A stretch of DNA of 64,000 nt from Rhizoctonia solani (GCF_016906535.1 NC_057377.1:2068962-2132961); one strand, 5' to 3'. Positions 38,001 to 51,024 are shown, numbered from the stretch's first letter. Notes: a model not told the origin generated them from the letters alone. Numbers and translations: made by a program.

Positions 38001-40087
38001 CCTGATAAGGTCACCGGATTTATTTAATAGTTCTACCAGCATAGTCAATGAATGTACACTTACCGATAGGTCTGCAATGATAACTACTCGCCCTGCATGC
38101 TCCAAGTCTCGTCCAGCTGCAGCGCGGTATGGACCTGTTGGGTCACTGCAGAAGCTCTCAAGGGTGCCGCTCTCAACTGAGTACCGGACAGGAACAAAAC
38201 TACCAAGCTGGGTAAACTTCTTCCATTGCTCCATCCATTGATTGCCAAGTGTCCGCGGAGTAATGACAATTGATGGCAAATTTGGTATGGACTTTTGGCC
38301 TGCAAAGTATGGCAAGCTTCGCTCTACAGGTCACAGAGTCAGAGTCAACCAAACAGCACATCAGCCACACAAACGCCACTCACCTTGGATAAACATGGGT
38401 GTTGCAAGACGCTCTTTGGCTGGCAGTTCCTGTTGCTTATAGTAATGTTGGATCATGCTAATGACCCCAATGATTTGCACCGTCTTTCCAAGTCCAACAT
38501 TGTCGCACAGTAAAGTTGGTTGGGCGCAATCGCCCACTCTCTGTGTGAAAGCGCCTTCCAAGATTCTGAGAGTGCCTACCACTTGATGCCAAAACGGCAC
38601 CGCACGAGTTTTGGCCAGTGGAGCCATGTCTTTGGCGCTTTCACCAGTGCCAGGCTCTGCAAACGGGAACTGATCCACACCTGGCAGTCCTAGCTGGGCC
38701 CACAAAGCCTCCGTGGACAAGGACTTGAGATGCGATACCCCAATATCCTCGCACCCATCCACCAAACTGTGGAGACCAGAGACACCAACTGTAGGGATAG
38801 GAAGCTCAGACTTGTCAAGACAGCCAACTCCATAGCAGTACTCCTCAACATAGTAAGCATAGGCAGCCTGCATTTCTTCTTCGCTTGGACCATCTTGAGT
38901 TGACTTGCTTTTAGATTTTGACGCCGCTGGTTCAAGAGTTCCTATAAGCAAATAACTTAAACACAAGCTGGTTGGTACTCACTCAGATCATCCTCAAGAC
39001 TTCCAAACCCAAGACTTGACCATAACTGCTTCAGCGTACGTTCCCTGGACAGGAAGTGAAGCTCATCAACCTCCTTTGTCCCTATTGCTATCTTCCGCCA
39101 ATCAGTCAAAGCCCTTGTTGCGTCACGCAATGCCTTGGGGGATCTGAGCCTTTGAGCATCTATTATAACAATCCATTAGCTTGGCGTTTTCCGTGAAGCT
39201 TGGCTTGCTTACCTTCCAGTTTGCTGTCGACCTTTTGCATTCTAGCACATGATGTGGCTACCTTACACTTTAAGCTCCGCGCAAGGTTCTCATACTTGCG
39301 CTGTGCAAAGCAACGAATTGTAGGGATCAGCTCTGGGACAACAGTCCCACGACTGCTGACCCCTGCATCGCCAAATAGGGCTCGAGCCAAAGCTGCTTGC
39401 ACATCTCGTTCTTCCAGCCTTGCATGGGTGTCAGCTATAGGCACCTGATGCTCAAGAACACGCTTGGTAGCTGGACGTTCCTGCGTGTATGATTGTGGTC
39501 AAATACTGAGACGTACTTGGTTATGTAAAACTCACCCTGTTTAAGCTTCTGTCATCCTTCCAGAGATCGGCAGGAGTAGCCCCAATCTTTCCCAAAGTCT
39601 CCTCCACTTGATTCATGACGCCGCCCTTCCTGTTGATTGCAGCCAATACCAGGTTGCGATACGCAGCATACCCATAAGGGTCCGGGCCACCTTTCTCGCC
39701 TCGAGTAGTGGACTTGATTGTCTTGCGGATTGGTATCTTCCTCACATAATCCGCCTTCCAGGTATCCCAGAAATATTGCAGGAAGCGTTCTGCAGCCTGA
39801 CGCTCATGGAGCCCAAGTGCCTTTCGGCGATTTTCGGTGATTGAGGCGATTGAAGACTCGGGCATGGTGAGGCCCAGTTCCTTGCTTGAATCCAACTGTG
39901 GGTCACTGTCGCCAACTACATCAATCTCAGCATCGTAATAGTCCTCACTACCCTTTAGAGGAAACAGCCCAAAAAGCTCCCTCCACACGTTGCTTGTCCA
40001 GGGAGGGCAGGTTAACGGGTGCGACTTGTTCATAGCAGCAGCTTCGAACAGGTAGAGAACGGAGTGGGCAACGGGAGTCAAAGGCAT
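35042..40087 (-). CDS. SNF2-family DNA-dependent ATPase/helicase
   Basis: Large multi-exon gene starting at ATG 40087 (MPLTPVAHSVLYLFEAA). Helicase motifs occur in order: LLCDNVGLGKTVQ (motif I), SIVITPRTLGNQWMEQW (Ia region), VAAVDEIHNLRN (motif II, DEIH instead of DEAH), VIGATATPLFTSL (III), IMIISNVGSAGLNLVEA (V) and LDQIMGRVDRPGQ (VI). A Ser/Pro-rich tail follows (KKRTAPSMDPPSSM...), ending at 35042. About ten introns of roughly 50-60 nt. Such ATPases remodel nucleosomes or translocate on DNA in the nucleus. All core motifs are intact, so it is probably active. It is divergent from the gene at 41456 across 1.37 kb. It could belong to a subtelomeric or transposon-linked helicase family rather than a housekeeping remodeler. 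Confidence 0.85.
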
Positions 40088-41455
40088 GGTGAGGATCTAA
40101 GTGTGATGAAAAGGATAAATGTGAGATAGTGGTGATAGACTGCTAAGTAGCTCAAGTAGTAGCTGGGACTGCAAAGATCACGTTTGGGGGTATTGCTACC
40201 TGCGAGCATTGGTTCTTTTGTATCATGGCCTCCAGGATTACAATCACATGTCTCATGGCGATCATAAGATAGTGCTACCTTGTCTCAGACTTTGTCTGCT
40301 GGATCCTCAAAGCTCCGCTGTCATGCCAAGCCAATCAATACCGTTAAAGGAAGCAGTTTTCAGCTAAGGCATTACCCATATTAGGCATCTCAGCCGTATT
40401 CAATCTTTGGCTGTCCGTATCTACATTTGATTCTCTCAAGTGGGAACCCCCACAGCCAAAATTAACTGATGACAGTCAGATTGCAGATTGTTTGAGCTAA
40501 GATAAATGCGGGGGTAAATTAAGTTTCAGTGCAAGGCTTGGATCATCTTGGAACGATTCCCTGTGCCTTAGAATCTTGTATTAAATATGTTCTTTTCTTT
40601 TGAAGGCTTGATGAACAACAACCGTGGATGTTCACTCAATTGTCGGTTTCAAGAATTCATTTTGTTTTTAATCAATTCTATCATGTGGCGGAATAAGGTT
40701 TGTCACCTTATTAAGATCCAATCTTTCCTTTCTAACTTCGTTACTCACCTTTCCACAATTGGAGAAATGCTGCTCACGCCATGCTGGACGCTTGCACGCA
40801 AATACTTTATCAGCAGTGCTTGCAGAAAAAAGTGCAATATTGGGTTCAATAGTTCCATTGTTGAAAGGCTTGCGTCAAGACCTAAGGTACTGGTCTTAAG
40901 GGTTGTGGCGCACCGCTGGTGCCAACATTTGACAGGCACATTCTAGAACAGGCACTATGGCAGCTCAAATTAAACAGTCTCTTTTGTTGAGTTCCGCAGT
41001 CCGGTAGTGAAACACAGCCTATTGAGTACGGAAACGCAAGACAGACACACCCAACCCTGGTAAATGATATCCATGCGCAGACCATTATGAGCAATCACAC
41101 AACCTTGACGCAACATGTGATCAGCAGTGCGGGGACATGCAATCAATACTGATCTTGGTTTGACATGAGATTCGCCATGTATTTCATGGCGACAAGTGAT
41201 ACGGTATCATGGCTTAATCAATCAGGATTTTGCATGGCTGACTGCTCTTATGTCTGTACCTGAGGCCGTGGATATGACAATCAGTCTTGGTAAATTCCTT
41301 TTGACCAATAACGTTATTTGTGCGGTTGTTCATCTGATTTTGGTTTGATTGATTATAAGTACTCTGAAGCTCACAGAAGACCATCTAACCAACGGGTTTT
41401 ACCTTAAAGCCAACTTCTCTCCTCTTGATCTTTGTACCTTCTGCTTTTCTCAACC
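40088..41455. promoter_or_regulatory. Divergent intergenic region
   Basis: 1.37 kb between the SNF2-type gene (-) and the unknown gene (+). Both promoters must lie here. Short open frames at 40587-40946 and their complements have no coding character. Confidence 0.4.
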
Positions 41456-44375
41456 ATGTCTTCGCGCTATTCATCTCCAAACTATACCGAGGACGAGGCA
41501 ACCTTTGAAACTGATAAAAGGGAGCAGATTGACAAGAACTTACCCGAGATCAAGCTGGTGACGCTTAGGGAGTGGCTGGCAATTTGGCTTCGCTTGGACC
41601 GTGAGTCAACGCCTGAGCTCCGAGATGCGTTTGGCTTGTGTAGCCATTTCTATGATCCAGAGTCAAGGAGGCTGCGACGCGCTCAAATTACCTTCAACGA
41701 TTGCCGCCCGCTGAATAACCAAACTGTCCATCAACTTGCGGATGTTGACTCAATGATTGGCGTCGTTCCAAGAAACATGCCTTTGATTCCTGTACCCACT
41801 CTCAAGACTGTCAAGTATTACATGATGAGAAGCAAATCGTATACTCTTACCTCTGACCTCCATATTGGGCCAGTCAAAGTATTGATGGATGACCGTACTT
41901 TAGTAAGCAATCCCCACATACACTCATTATCATTAGCATACCACTCACCATGTTTTGCTTTGATTTAGGACATGCATATACACAAAGTGCCCAACATTCG
42001 ATTCTTGGATTTGGGAGATAATGGAATGTTCCGCTTGCACTTCCCGCTTTTGGGATCAACCGGTAACAACATGTACCTGGGTGACTCCCAAATGGCTCAG
42101 CTCTACGACTTGGCGTTTCATCCAGCAGCTCTTCAAACCCTCCCGGAGGATTTAGTACGAGAATGGCCTGGCACCTATGAGGACGAGAAGTTCAGAAGTC
42201 AAAGCCACAAGTCCAAGCAAAAAGAGTATCAAAACCAGCAAGGCGAGAGTCAAGACATGCGTGGAGGCGTGGCGCAGCAAACTGGTCGAGACATTCATGT
42301 CGAGTACATTCAGGATTGGTTGGATTGCGCCAGAGCCATGATCCAGGAGACTGAGAAGCTGCGCTGGGCCAGGTACTTTTTCTTGTCCTACAAGCTCAGA
42401 GGAGTGAAGAATCGGGAGTGCAGCGTTCATCCCCCTCCAGAGGTCCCCCCCGTGACTGTGCTTAATGAGCCTACGGGTGATGATGAAGGTATGCATGAAT
42501 AGCTATCAGAGTCCCATTTGCTCACTAACAAAGCTTACATGGTCTCCAGATGTTGAAATTGAGGTTGATCAAGAAAGCCCAAGGGTGAAAGCTGTTGAAG
42601 GTATACTCAGCCATTTCAATACCACTCTATTTGAGCCTGGTATGTGGTTCATCGACATTGCCACCCGGATCACCATCTCGCCAAATCCGGACGATCCATC
42701 GGAGTGTACCTTTGCGGATGCGGATATGCACTCCCTTCTATTTCAACACTATACCGGCTTAGCATTTGAAAGCTGTGAAGAGCTCGTTAGCGGTCAAGGA
42801 AATCATTACCAGAAGGACGAGTTGCCCACTTGAACGCTCTTGCTGGCGGTCGCTTGACCATCCCCCGTAGGCTAGCAGGAGACACCGGTATCACTTATGC
42901 ACAAATCTACACCACCGACAAAAGCAATACCTACAACATTGCGCTAGCTCAGAACGCACAGCGAACCAGCGCCATCCGAATGCTTGAGTCATGGGATCAA
43001 GAGCTCAGCACGCATATCAACGGGTTGATGTCTAGCTTTGAGAACTCGGCTTGCAACCATGGTGTAGCCTTACGTATTGAGACTCGTGTAGAGTATGAGA
43101 GCTATCCCACCTGTCATTTGAGAATACCGGATGAGCTGCTCCGGAGGTGTGTCTATGTTTTAGACCGTGATGTGTTCTGGTAAGCACGTATTCTGCTCAT
43201 CCCTGTGGAAGTAATACTCATCTGTTGGCAGGCACTGGAAACGTTGCCGGCTTGCGTCCATGAAAAGCGTTATGTGCCAATGGATGGACGCTCGGCGTAC
43301 GTTTACCCTCAACCGGCTTGCCGTGGCTGGGACATTGCTCATCATCATGGAATACATGATGAATGCACTGGTGAACCGTCCAGCCTCTGGGGGGACTTGG
43401 GACCAGGTTCATGATGCAGCCTGCGTTAAAGAAATGAGGGGGAACGAATTGGTTCCCACGCGCAAGCTGGGCGCCCTGTTTCTCCCCAAGATTCATTTTG
43501 AGAAAAACAAACAGCCGCGTGTTTCTAGGCAGCGAGTCCTCGACCAGGCAACCATTCTCTACTTACTTGGGCCTCAAGGTCAATCGTTGAGCAGTATCAT
43601 GGCTTTCAACAAGATTGTGGGAGTGAATCTCCGAAAGCGACCGCGCGATGAAGACCCTCGCCCTTGGGAAAGCGGCGCGCAGAATTCAAGCGCGGCTCCA
43701 ATATCAAACAAGCAGAGACTAGTTACGATCCGGAGTACCCATGACACAGCGAACCCGCTTGCTGGTCCCGATTATGCTCAAGATCAGGATACGTACTCAT
43801 CAGAAGAAGAAGATCAGGCAGAGCAAGAGAGCGCTTCACCGTTCAAGAATATGCTTTGGGACATTATCAGCAATTATCCAATCCAGATCATGAACAAGGC
43901 TCCTAACCGCTCACAAGCGCGTGAGTCTTGGTGCCGACTTGGCAGCGACGAGCTTGCTGGAGTAACGCATGACTTCTTCACCAGCATGGAGAATCTCACA
44001 AGAGCGTTTGAATCGTACTACTTGTTTCCTGCTGATCTCAGCAAGTGGGATGCCACCGTGGCTCATCTCTTTCCGCTCATTCAAGGCAGCACCGGGAACC
44101 TTGAAAGGCGACAGGGTGTTTCGAATTTGGGAGTGGTGGTTGAGTTTTGCACCATGCAGCTAGCCCTTCCTGAGTCAAGTCGAGCGCAGATGGTTCAAGA
44201 CGCTAGACAATATGTCTCAGCACACTGGGCTTGGTTACCCATAGGCACAGGCAAGAACCACTTGTGGTCAACCGGGGTCAGCAACGTGCCTAAATCTGCG
44301 CAACAAGTAGGACCATTGAAAGGAGGGCCTTGGATGATTCGCAACCCTAGGTTAATTCGCGCTGGTGATCACTAA
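41456..44375 (+). CDS. Large unknown protein divergent from the SNF2 gene
   Basis: The start is ATG 41456 (MSSRYSSPNYTEDEATFE). Introns after DDRTL (GTAAGC), GDDE (GTATGC) and DRDVFW (GTAAGC) join in phase to DMHIHKVPNIRF, DVEIEVDQESP and WHWKRCRLAS. A change of frame around 42780-42835, between HYTGLAFESCEELVSG and LAGGRLTIPRRLAGD, could not be resolved by a plain intron and may be a frameshift. The last exon (43260-44375) contains a nuclear-localisation-like patch (RKRPRDEDP) and an acidic run (SSEEEDQAEQE). About 870 residues in total, with no domain I recognise. Divergent pairing with a SNF2-type gene suggests joint regulation. Confidence 0.55.
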
Positions 44376-45988
44376 TGTAATACCCTCATATTGGTGGTAG
44401 TGCGTGGAAGCCTTTTTGTTCTTCATGATAACAGGCCCAGCTGACTCATAGCCCAGACCTGTAGCTAAAGTGTCATGATTACACTTGATACACCAGCCTT
44501 TGATTGATATATCTTTGACTTCTTGAACTCAGTCATTGCTTGTTCAAAATACCCTACTCCGTTTGAAACAATATTATTTATCTTCAAACCAGGATTAAGA
44601 CTTTGAGTTGTAGACGCTTTATGATATTTAGTTTACACTTGGGTTGGTTTTGTATTAGTTTAGTAACTCATCAAGTGAGCCAGTACCACAGGGGATGGTG
44701 TATGACTTACGCAAAATGACAGGCTAAAACCCTATTGTAATGGGCAATGCTTTATTGTATCAATCTTTCACGCATTGGGCTCACTACTAGTGGTTTCATC
44801 AACTCTGTAAACTTCTGCCATTTACGTGTGAGAGATTTGTTGAGCATTTCTTTTACAAGACCCCAGATTCTAAGCAGCAACATAGGGGATTTCATGATAT
44901 CCCAATCAGAAAGTGATAGCGTCAGCATATGAGAAAATTATGAACGTATCATAAACAGAAAATTTATGTATTCATATCTAACCTTTTATGACTCTGGAAG
45001 GTTATATGCAACAACACGCAATTGGAAGGACCAGGGCTATAATGGGAGGAGCCCCTAGTATTGCCCGTATGTTTGTCAGTAGTACATTTATGCGGCTCAT
45101 CTTCAACATAGAAAGCAATGTTCTATTCCTCAATAAACAATTGGACATTTGGAGAAAGCCATCATTCTCTTGTAGCTTGCATAAAGCACTTACTGATGAA
45201 ACAAAGCCTCAAAACAACAAGTCGGGTACATGCAAAGGCTCTATTGTCATTTATACCGACTCATAAGGTCTTGCGCAGGACAGTGTAGACCGCCAAATAC
45301 ATCTCAGAATATTCATTTATAGTTTCTATTGACTGATACAGATAACCCTTATCCATTTTTGACTCCAATACCCAACAGGTCTAAAGCGCTTATTGGTCAT
45401 AGCACAGTATCTTCCATTGTCGGCCACGGCAGAAAGATAATGATGGTTAATCAACCAACAGTTGACACCCCAATACCACCAATATGTATTGGGAAAAGCT
45501 CCCTGATGAAAAATCCTGAGGAGGGAAGTGGGTTACACGTCTGAGAAAATTACTCACGACCAACAATTAGTTTCTGACGGTCCCGCTATTCCAGGTGGCT
45601 CTTAGCCTTAGCGCGTACTCCGCATTTTCAGTCATTATACTTATCACTTGGGTTAACCGAATTTGTTGCCAGGAGCTTTCCCAAGACTGGATTCACAAAA
45701 ATGAAGCAAGTTGACTTGGACATTGTGGAATGGACTTCAAGGCTTAAAGCAGGCTGGTCATTTCAAAACGGGCAACTACTCATTTACTTACTATGATGAC
45801 ATGTATGTACTCCCCAATCTATGATATTATATTTGTAGCCTACCATATGTTTGATAAATTTCAGCTACGTGGATTGCTTTTTTCCACAACAGGATGTAAA
45901 ATATATGTATTCATATGGGACCGTTTTATATTAAAACAAGTCCTCAAAATTCACAAAAAAAAAACAGAATATACAAAAAAACAGCTCC
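44376..45988. other. No gene seen (1.6 kb)
   Basis: Convergent 3' flanks, AT-rich, with only short open frames. No repeat or RNA gene recognised. Confidence 0.4.
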
Positions 45989-46445
45989 TTATTGCCTTCC
46001 CGTCGTATTGTCCATATCAAACTCACATGTATCTGGGACTGACTGTGCATCAAGCGGGGAGCCGGCAGGGGGAATAGGTGCTGAAACTGAACTGACAGTC
46101 GCAGGCACAGAGGCGTTCGTAGACGCAGGGGGAGGGGGTGGGGGTGGTGTGCCGGCGGGCACAGAAGCTGAAGACACAGCGATCGAGGGAGGCTCAAGAG
46201 AAGGGGGCGCGGGACCGGCGGGAGATGCAGGAAGAATGGGAGATGGTGGGGCAGGCGCAGGCGCCGGTCCAGGAGCCGGAGCAGGAGCCGGAGCAGGAGC
46301 CGGAGCAGGAGCCGGAGCAGGAGCCGGAGCCGGAGCCGGAGCAGGAGCCGGAGCAGGAGCCGGAGCAGGAGCCGGAGCAGGAGCCGGAGCCGGAGCCGGA
46401 GCAGGAGCCGGAGCCGGAGCCGGAGCCGGAGCTGGAGCAGGAGCC

Positions 46446-46496
<51 letters not shown>

Positions 46497-48327
46497 CAAG
46501 GAGCAGGAGCCGGGGCTGGAGGGGGGGTTGGGGCTGGGGCTGGGGCGGGAGTCGGGGTTGGAGCCGGAGCCGGAGGGAGAGCCAGAGCCGGAGAAGCTGG
46601 ATCCTGAGAAGGCGCAGGCGGAGACGTACAAGCCGGCGCGGCAACAAGAGAAGGCACGGGAGCAAGGGGAAGTGCGGGAGCAGGAGTGAGGGTAGACCCC
46701 AAAGTTTCTGGAGGCGCGGTGACTGGGGAAGGCGCCGGATTAGAGGGAGACGCAGGAGGAGGAGTGAGCTTGGGCCCCGGAGTAGGTGTACGCGCAAATT
46801 GCGCGGGGGCAGGCAATGCTTTACACGAAGGAGAAGCTTTCAATCCGTTAGTTCATAGTTCTCAACGCTTTGCCAAATTCGACTTACCTGCTTCCGGGTC
46901 AGGAATTTTCTTGGAGGAAGTAGCTTTGCCAGGCGGACTTGACATGGCAACTGTTATAAAAATTTTAGTGTCGAATAATTTAAAATTGTTGAATATGCTA
47001 AAATAGAAACAAATATCTTACCGTCCTCGACTTCGTCTTCCCCTTCAGCATCCACCTCAGCCTCGTCAACCTCCATGGCCACAACTTGGCCCTCCTTCTC
47101 CCCCCTCTCCCGTCCTTTATCCTCGTCTTCCTCGTCTTCCTCATCTTCCCCGTCTTCCTCGTCCTCCTCGTTCTCCGTGTCTTCCGCTTCCTCCTTGTCC
47201 TCGTCCTCTTTCTCATCCCCCTCTTCTTGTCCTTCTTCCTCCTCATCACTGTCCTCCTCATCCTTACTTACCTCCTTCCCTTTCTCCCTTCCCTGCGCTT
47301 CCACCTTGGCTCCCTCTGCCTCGTCATCCCGGGGATCAAACCTTGGTAGGCTCTCCGCAAACTGAACCGACGATCTACGCGGTCGCAACTTGCTGCGATC
47401 GAAGATTACATCATCATCAGTTTGGTCACCTTTTCCAGGGCTGTACTCGACATCCTGGCTGACTGCCCTTCTCTTAGATGGGGAAGGCGTGGCCTGCTTT
47501 CCTCCCTTCTTGCGCTTCCGGGATGTTTGCTTATCTTGGTTTATTTTCCGTTTCGCACCTGCCTTTGCGTCCCGGATTGATTTGGTAAACCACTCCCAGG
47601 TACTCTTCCCGCCCCTGACCTTCCACCACTGGGGCTGTGGGCCGGCTCGGTCCACCTCGCGGAGCGTCGGGTCCTCCTGGCTTAGAGGTGGCGGCAAATT
47701 CGTCCAGCTTTGAATAACTTCAGCCCACCTGACCTCATCATAAATTGCATCCGGCTCCATCAGCGCATAGCTATATCCGGCCTTTGACTCCAGCCACAGA
47801 ATCTCCTCGAAGCTGCCCAACCATGAGTTCTATCCAGTTGACAAATTAGCACAATGACTTACCCAGATCGCCAGTGAGGGCTTGATTCCTTCACCATCCC
47901 CACAATGTCTTTTATACACATGAAAACCAGATGTTTGTCCGAGTAATCTTCGCCCATAAACCCGGCCCAAACAAAGAACTTGAACTGGCCCACAAGCGCT
48001 GTCACGTACCCGTAGGCCTGTACGTCTTCCCACCATTCAGGAGTCGAGTCTTGGTACCGAGGATAAACCAACTTGTTATGCTTCACGAAAACAAAGCCAT
48101 CCAAGGCACGGACAATCACCTCTATAGTGAGGTAATAATGAACAGACCAAATGCAAGAACGTTTTGAGAGTCAGAACTTCATAAATGAATTATTTAACGC
48201 GAGAAAGTCACGTACCATTTTGACTTTTCTTCGACCTTGGGGCTTCAGGGTCCAGAGTCACTGTTTCCGCCGTCAGTGAGCTCCCGCGATACACCTCCTG
48301 AATCAGTGTGGGAATTCCAGTAGACAT
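45989..48327 (-). CDS. Unknown protein with acidic region and Ala-Pro repeat tail
   Basis: Paralog of the gene at 51117. From ATG 48327 (MSTGIPTLIQEVYRG), exon 1 ends after KSQN. Exon 2 reads VIVRALDGFVFVKHNKLVYP...GYVTALVGQFKFFVWAGF. Exon 3 starts near 47820 (SFEEILWLESKAGYSYALME) and continues through a lysine/arginine patch into a very acidic stretch (EEDSDEEEEGQEEGDEKED). A short exon (MSSPPGKATSSKKIPDPEA) leads to a proline-rich last exon ending at 45989. That exon contains about 40 Ala-Pro repeats encoded by a hexanucleotide array. The EILWIE/LESK.GYSYALLEPDA.Y segment faintly recalls the DNMT1 replication-foci domain, which is only a guess. Probably nuclear. Confidence 0.6.
46270..46510. 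repeat. Hexanucleotide GGAGCM minisatellite
   Basis: About 40 near-perfect copies of ggagcc/ggagca. In the minus-strand gene they encode alternating Pro-Ala. The repeat is open in several frames on both strands (Gly-Ala, Glu-Pro/Glu-Gln, Ser-Gly/Ser-Cys, Leu-Arg), which explains the long overlapping open frames there. It is expected to vary in length between strains. Confidence 0.92.
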
Positions 48328-49985
48328 GTCAAAGTAGGTGTGAACGAGGTAGGGAGGAAAATGTGAAAACACACGTGTCACAACATCCCAGTCACATGAT
48401 CAGCGCGGTCACGTGAAGTCCCCTTATCAATGATCATGGGTCAACCTGGTAAACCGGTGGTGAATCCTGCATTCCCCGCTCGCGCCAATCAGGTGGTTAT
48501 CCCGGTTAACTGGTAGTATCTTGCCACCACCTGCCACATTCGTGGTTATTAACCTGTCTGTGGTGCAGGCCGCTACAGGTTGGAGCGAGCGCTATTTGGC
48601 AAAAGCTATTTGGTGATTTTTGCGTTGGCGCTCTGTTATATATGCAATGGCTGATGTAAATATTCAGGTGAAATCAATTATATGCGCATTATACAATCTA
48701 GTGTTGTTGTGGCTTGTTTATCAAGTCAACCCATCTCACATGTCATTCATAATATTTTGTACCCTCGGTTTTTCATCATATATACTAATGCATGTTTCCA
48801 CCCCATATTCAAATACTATATACAAGTGTACCGCACAAAACAGAACTCTTAGCCAGCGCATAAAGCGCCATAAAGGAAATTAACGAAGCGTCTGATGCAG
48901 TGGCCCAGATGGCAATAGGCTGATAGTATAGTACACCCCTTCTCCCAGATGTTTGGTCTACAATTCATATTATAGAACAGCTTATGGATTATTTAATCTA
49001 TATACAAGGTACCCAAAAGGCTACCCGGTTCAAACATACAACTGGGCCACTACCATTTTCTCTGAGGCTGTGCTCCCCGGTCAGGTGCTGGAACCACGCT
49101 CTGCTCATAGTATTGCCCGTGAGGCTTTCCAGTTTGACCGTTCAGTCTTCATTGCCAATGTTCATCAATTGCTAGGAGCAGCCCGTTCTGGCACCAGTGA
49201 CCTTTGCTTCGACACGCTCTTATAGGCCACAACTGAAGCCTTTTAATATAGACAACATAGACGCTGGGTCAATGGTATTTTGATTAGCATCTAGTTGTTA
49301 GCGAGCTGAACTGGTTCCAGGTACAGGCTATCAAGGTTGACTACTCAATGCAAATAGGAGACAAGGTATGAGAAGCAATGTAATCAACGGATGACTAATA
49401 GAGTTGCTTTTGATAAACTTCATTCGTGCTGAGACAATGTGTATTCAAGTCCAGACAGCTCAGGCTTACAGGGCACAGGTTATGAGCTGAGGGAGCAAGA
49501 ACGGAAGCCAGCATATCCTGAGCTTGCTAATGCAATTATCCATTTGGTTTGGTTCGGTTGGTTTGGTCAGTTGGTTCGGCTGGTTGGTTGGTTTGGCCAT
49601 ACACATATGGGACCTTGCGGAAGATAGCAAGCAAAGAGCTTAGATGCAATACTTAGCAGAGGTTTAGCTATGCTAGGTCCAGCCGACTACAATCTACTCG
49701 TAGTGGCGTACCAAGCGCAGGGTACTATTACAGGCGTCTGCTTCTTATCTCTCATTGAAATATGAAGTTGCTATTTGTAGCTTCATGTAACCCCCAATCC
49801 TTGATTCAAAGGGTTGCACCTTTTGGTGGCGTGACTGATAGCTTTGACGGGAGTAGATCATTTTACTTGCAACAAGTTTTGGAATGAGCACTGCGTATAT
49901 TATACCCTATACTGCATATCAGCGTAGATACATAAGTTCAAGAGCGCCCACGGTATCAGGCACCCATCAACCATCCTCCACCGAT
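48328..49985. promoter_or_regulatory. Promoter of the 45989-48327 gene, then gene-free
   Basis: TCACGTGA at 48409-48416 lies about 82 bp before the start codon at 48327, next to an ACACGTGT and a GTCACATGAT. Further right, small open frames (48620-48883, 48953-49225, 49439-49627) have no recognisable family. The last contains a short GGTTGGTT-type run. Confidence 0.45.
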
Positions 49986-50961
49986 TCAAGCCCTTGGCCG
50001 ACCGGTTAGCTTACGTTTACGTCCCTTGCTACCTGAGGACGTGTTTGGGTCGGTGCTCGTGACTTCATCATACGGTTCCTTGCGTTTGGCCTTGATTCCC
50101 CCATCAAAGGCCAAGTTCCATGGTCGCAGCTGGCGAAGATTGTGCGCTGGCTGTCCCAGTTGGCCAGAGCTCCCGTGAGCGCTGGAGCAGCTCAAATTGA
50201 TTGTCTTGGCACCTGCCTCAACGCTGAGACGTTCAGTCATCTGTCGAAGCTCTTCTTCCCATGTCAACACACACTGCTCCTCTCCTGGACGCAGTAGTCC
50301 CGGCCAAATTCCCGAACTTTGTGCTGGCCACCAGTCGGGGCGATAGTCATCTTGCAATAGTGGGCCTATTGAAGGTGCTCCAAAATATGCCAGGGCGGCG
50401 TTCCAAAATTTGGTGTAGGATTTATGAGGGAACCCCATTGCATACTCCCCCACGTAAGTAGTCATCCAGATGCATTGAGCTCTGTAAATAACCAATGAGA
50501 TCCAAACATTTGTTTTAACTCATAAACATTGACTTACCCGCCTCAAAACCTTGTGTCATGGCGTACTTCCAATTTGAGCACATTATCAATATGTGCCCAA
50601 ACCCAATCGAATCGGCCTTTGTTGTCGTACCATAGCCCCTGAGCATAAATTCCTTCCTGCCCGAGTAAGCTTGAGACCGCTCCCGTGACTTTCAAGCCTT
50701 GAAAGCGTTTTTCTTGCAGCAGTGGCTCAATGGAAGCCGGCGCACCATCAATCGTAAAGTCAAAAGCGCTGAGAATCCTTGCACGATCTAGGAGTGGGAT
50801 ACATTATGAACGTAATTGAATGAATGTACAATGAACTCACTCTTTGACGCCAGGTGACCAACAGCCCGTTCCGGATCCAACAGTTCGCCTTCCAATGCAG
50901 GAGATTGCCGGCAGTTTGATTTTCTCCAGTTACTCTGCTGATCGCGAACAAAAGATGTCAT
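49986..50961 (-). pseudogene. Hypothetical gene with frame conflict
   Basis: ATG 50961 starts MTSFVRDQQSNWRKSNCRQS, followed by an intron (GTGAGT) and a good exon (RARILSAFDFTIDGAPASIE...LLGQEGIYAQGLWYDNKGRF). The last exon reads AQCIWMTTYVGEYAMGFPHK... and ends KRKLTGRPRA-stop at 49986 with a basic tail. The middle exon ends in an in-frame TGA before the GTAAGT donor near 50538. Reading the next frame (CSNWKYAMTQGFEA) joins the last exon through an ACAGAG acceptor. A frameshift or missed intron is therefore needed around 50590-50620. I recognise no family. It may be a decayed relative of the reader-like genes beside it. Confidence 0.45.
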
Positions 50962-51024
50962 GATGCGTGGTGGTGAGTTTTACGAACAAACAAAGAACGC
51001 GTCACACGAGGCTTAATACAAAGA

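Noticed and set aside
45915..46689. Plus-strand Gly-Ala and Glu-Pro frames
   Set aside because: They are produced by the hexanucleotide repeat. The minus frame has flanking unique coding sequence and splice sites, the plus frames do not.
48953..49225. 90-codon frame MVYNSYYRTAYGLF...
   Set aside because: Could be a fragment of an old gene, but there is no homology I can name and no exons to join.
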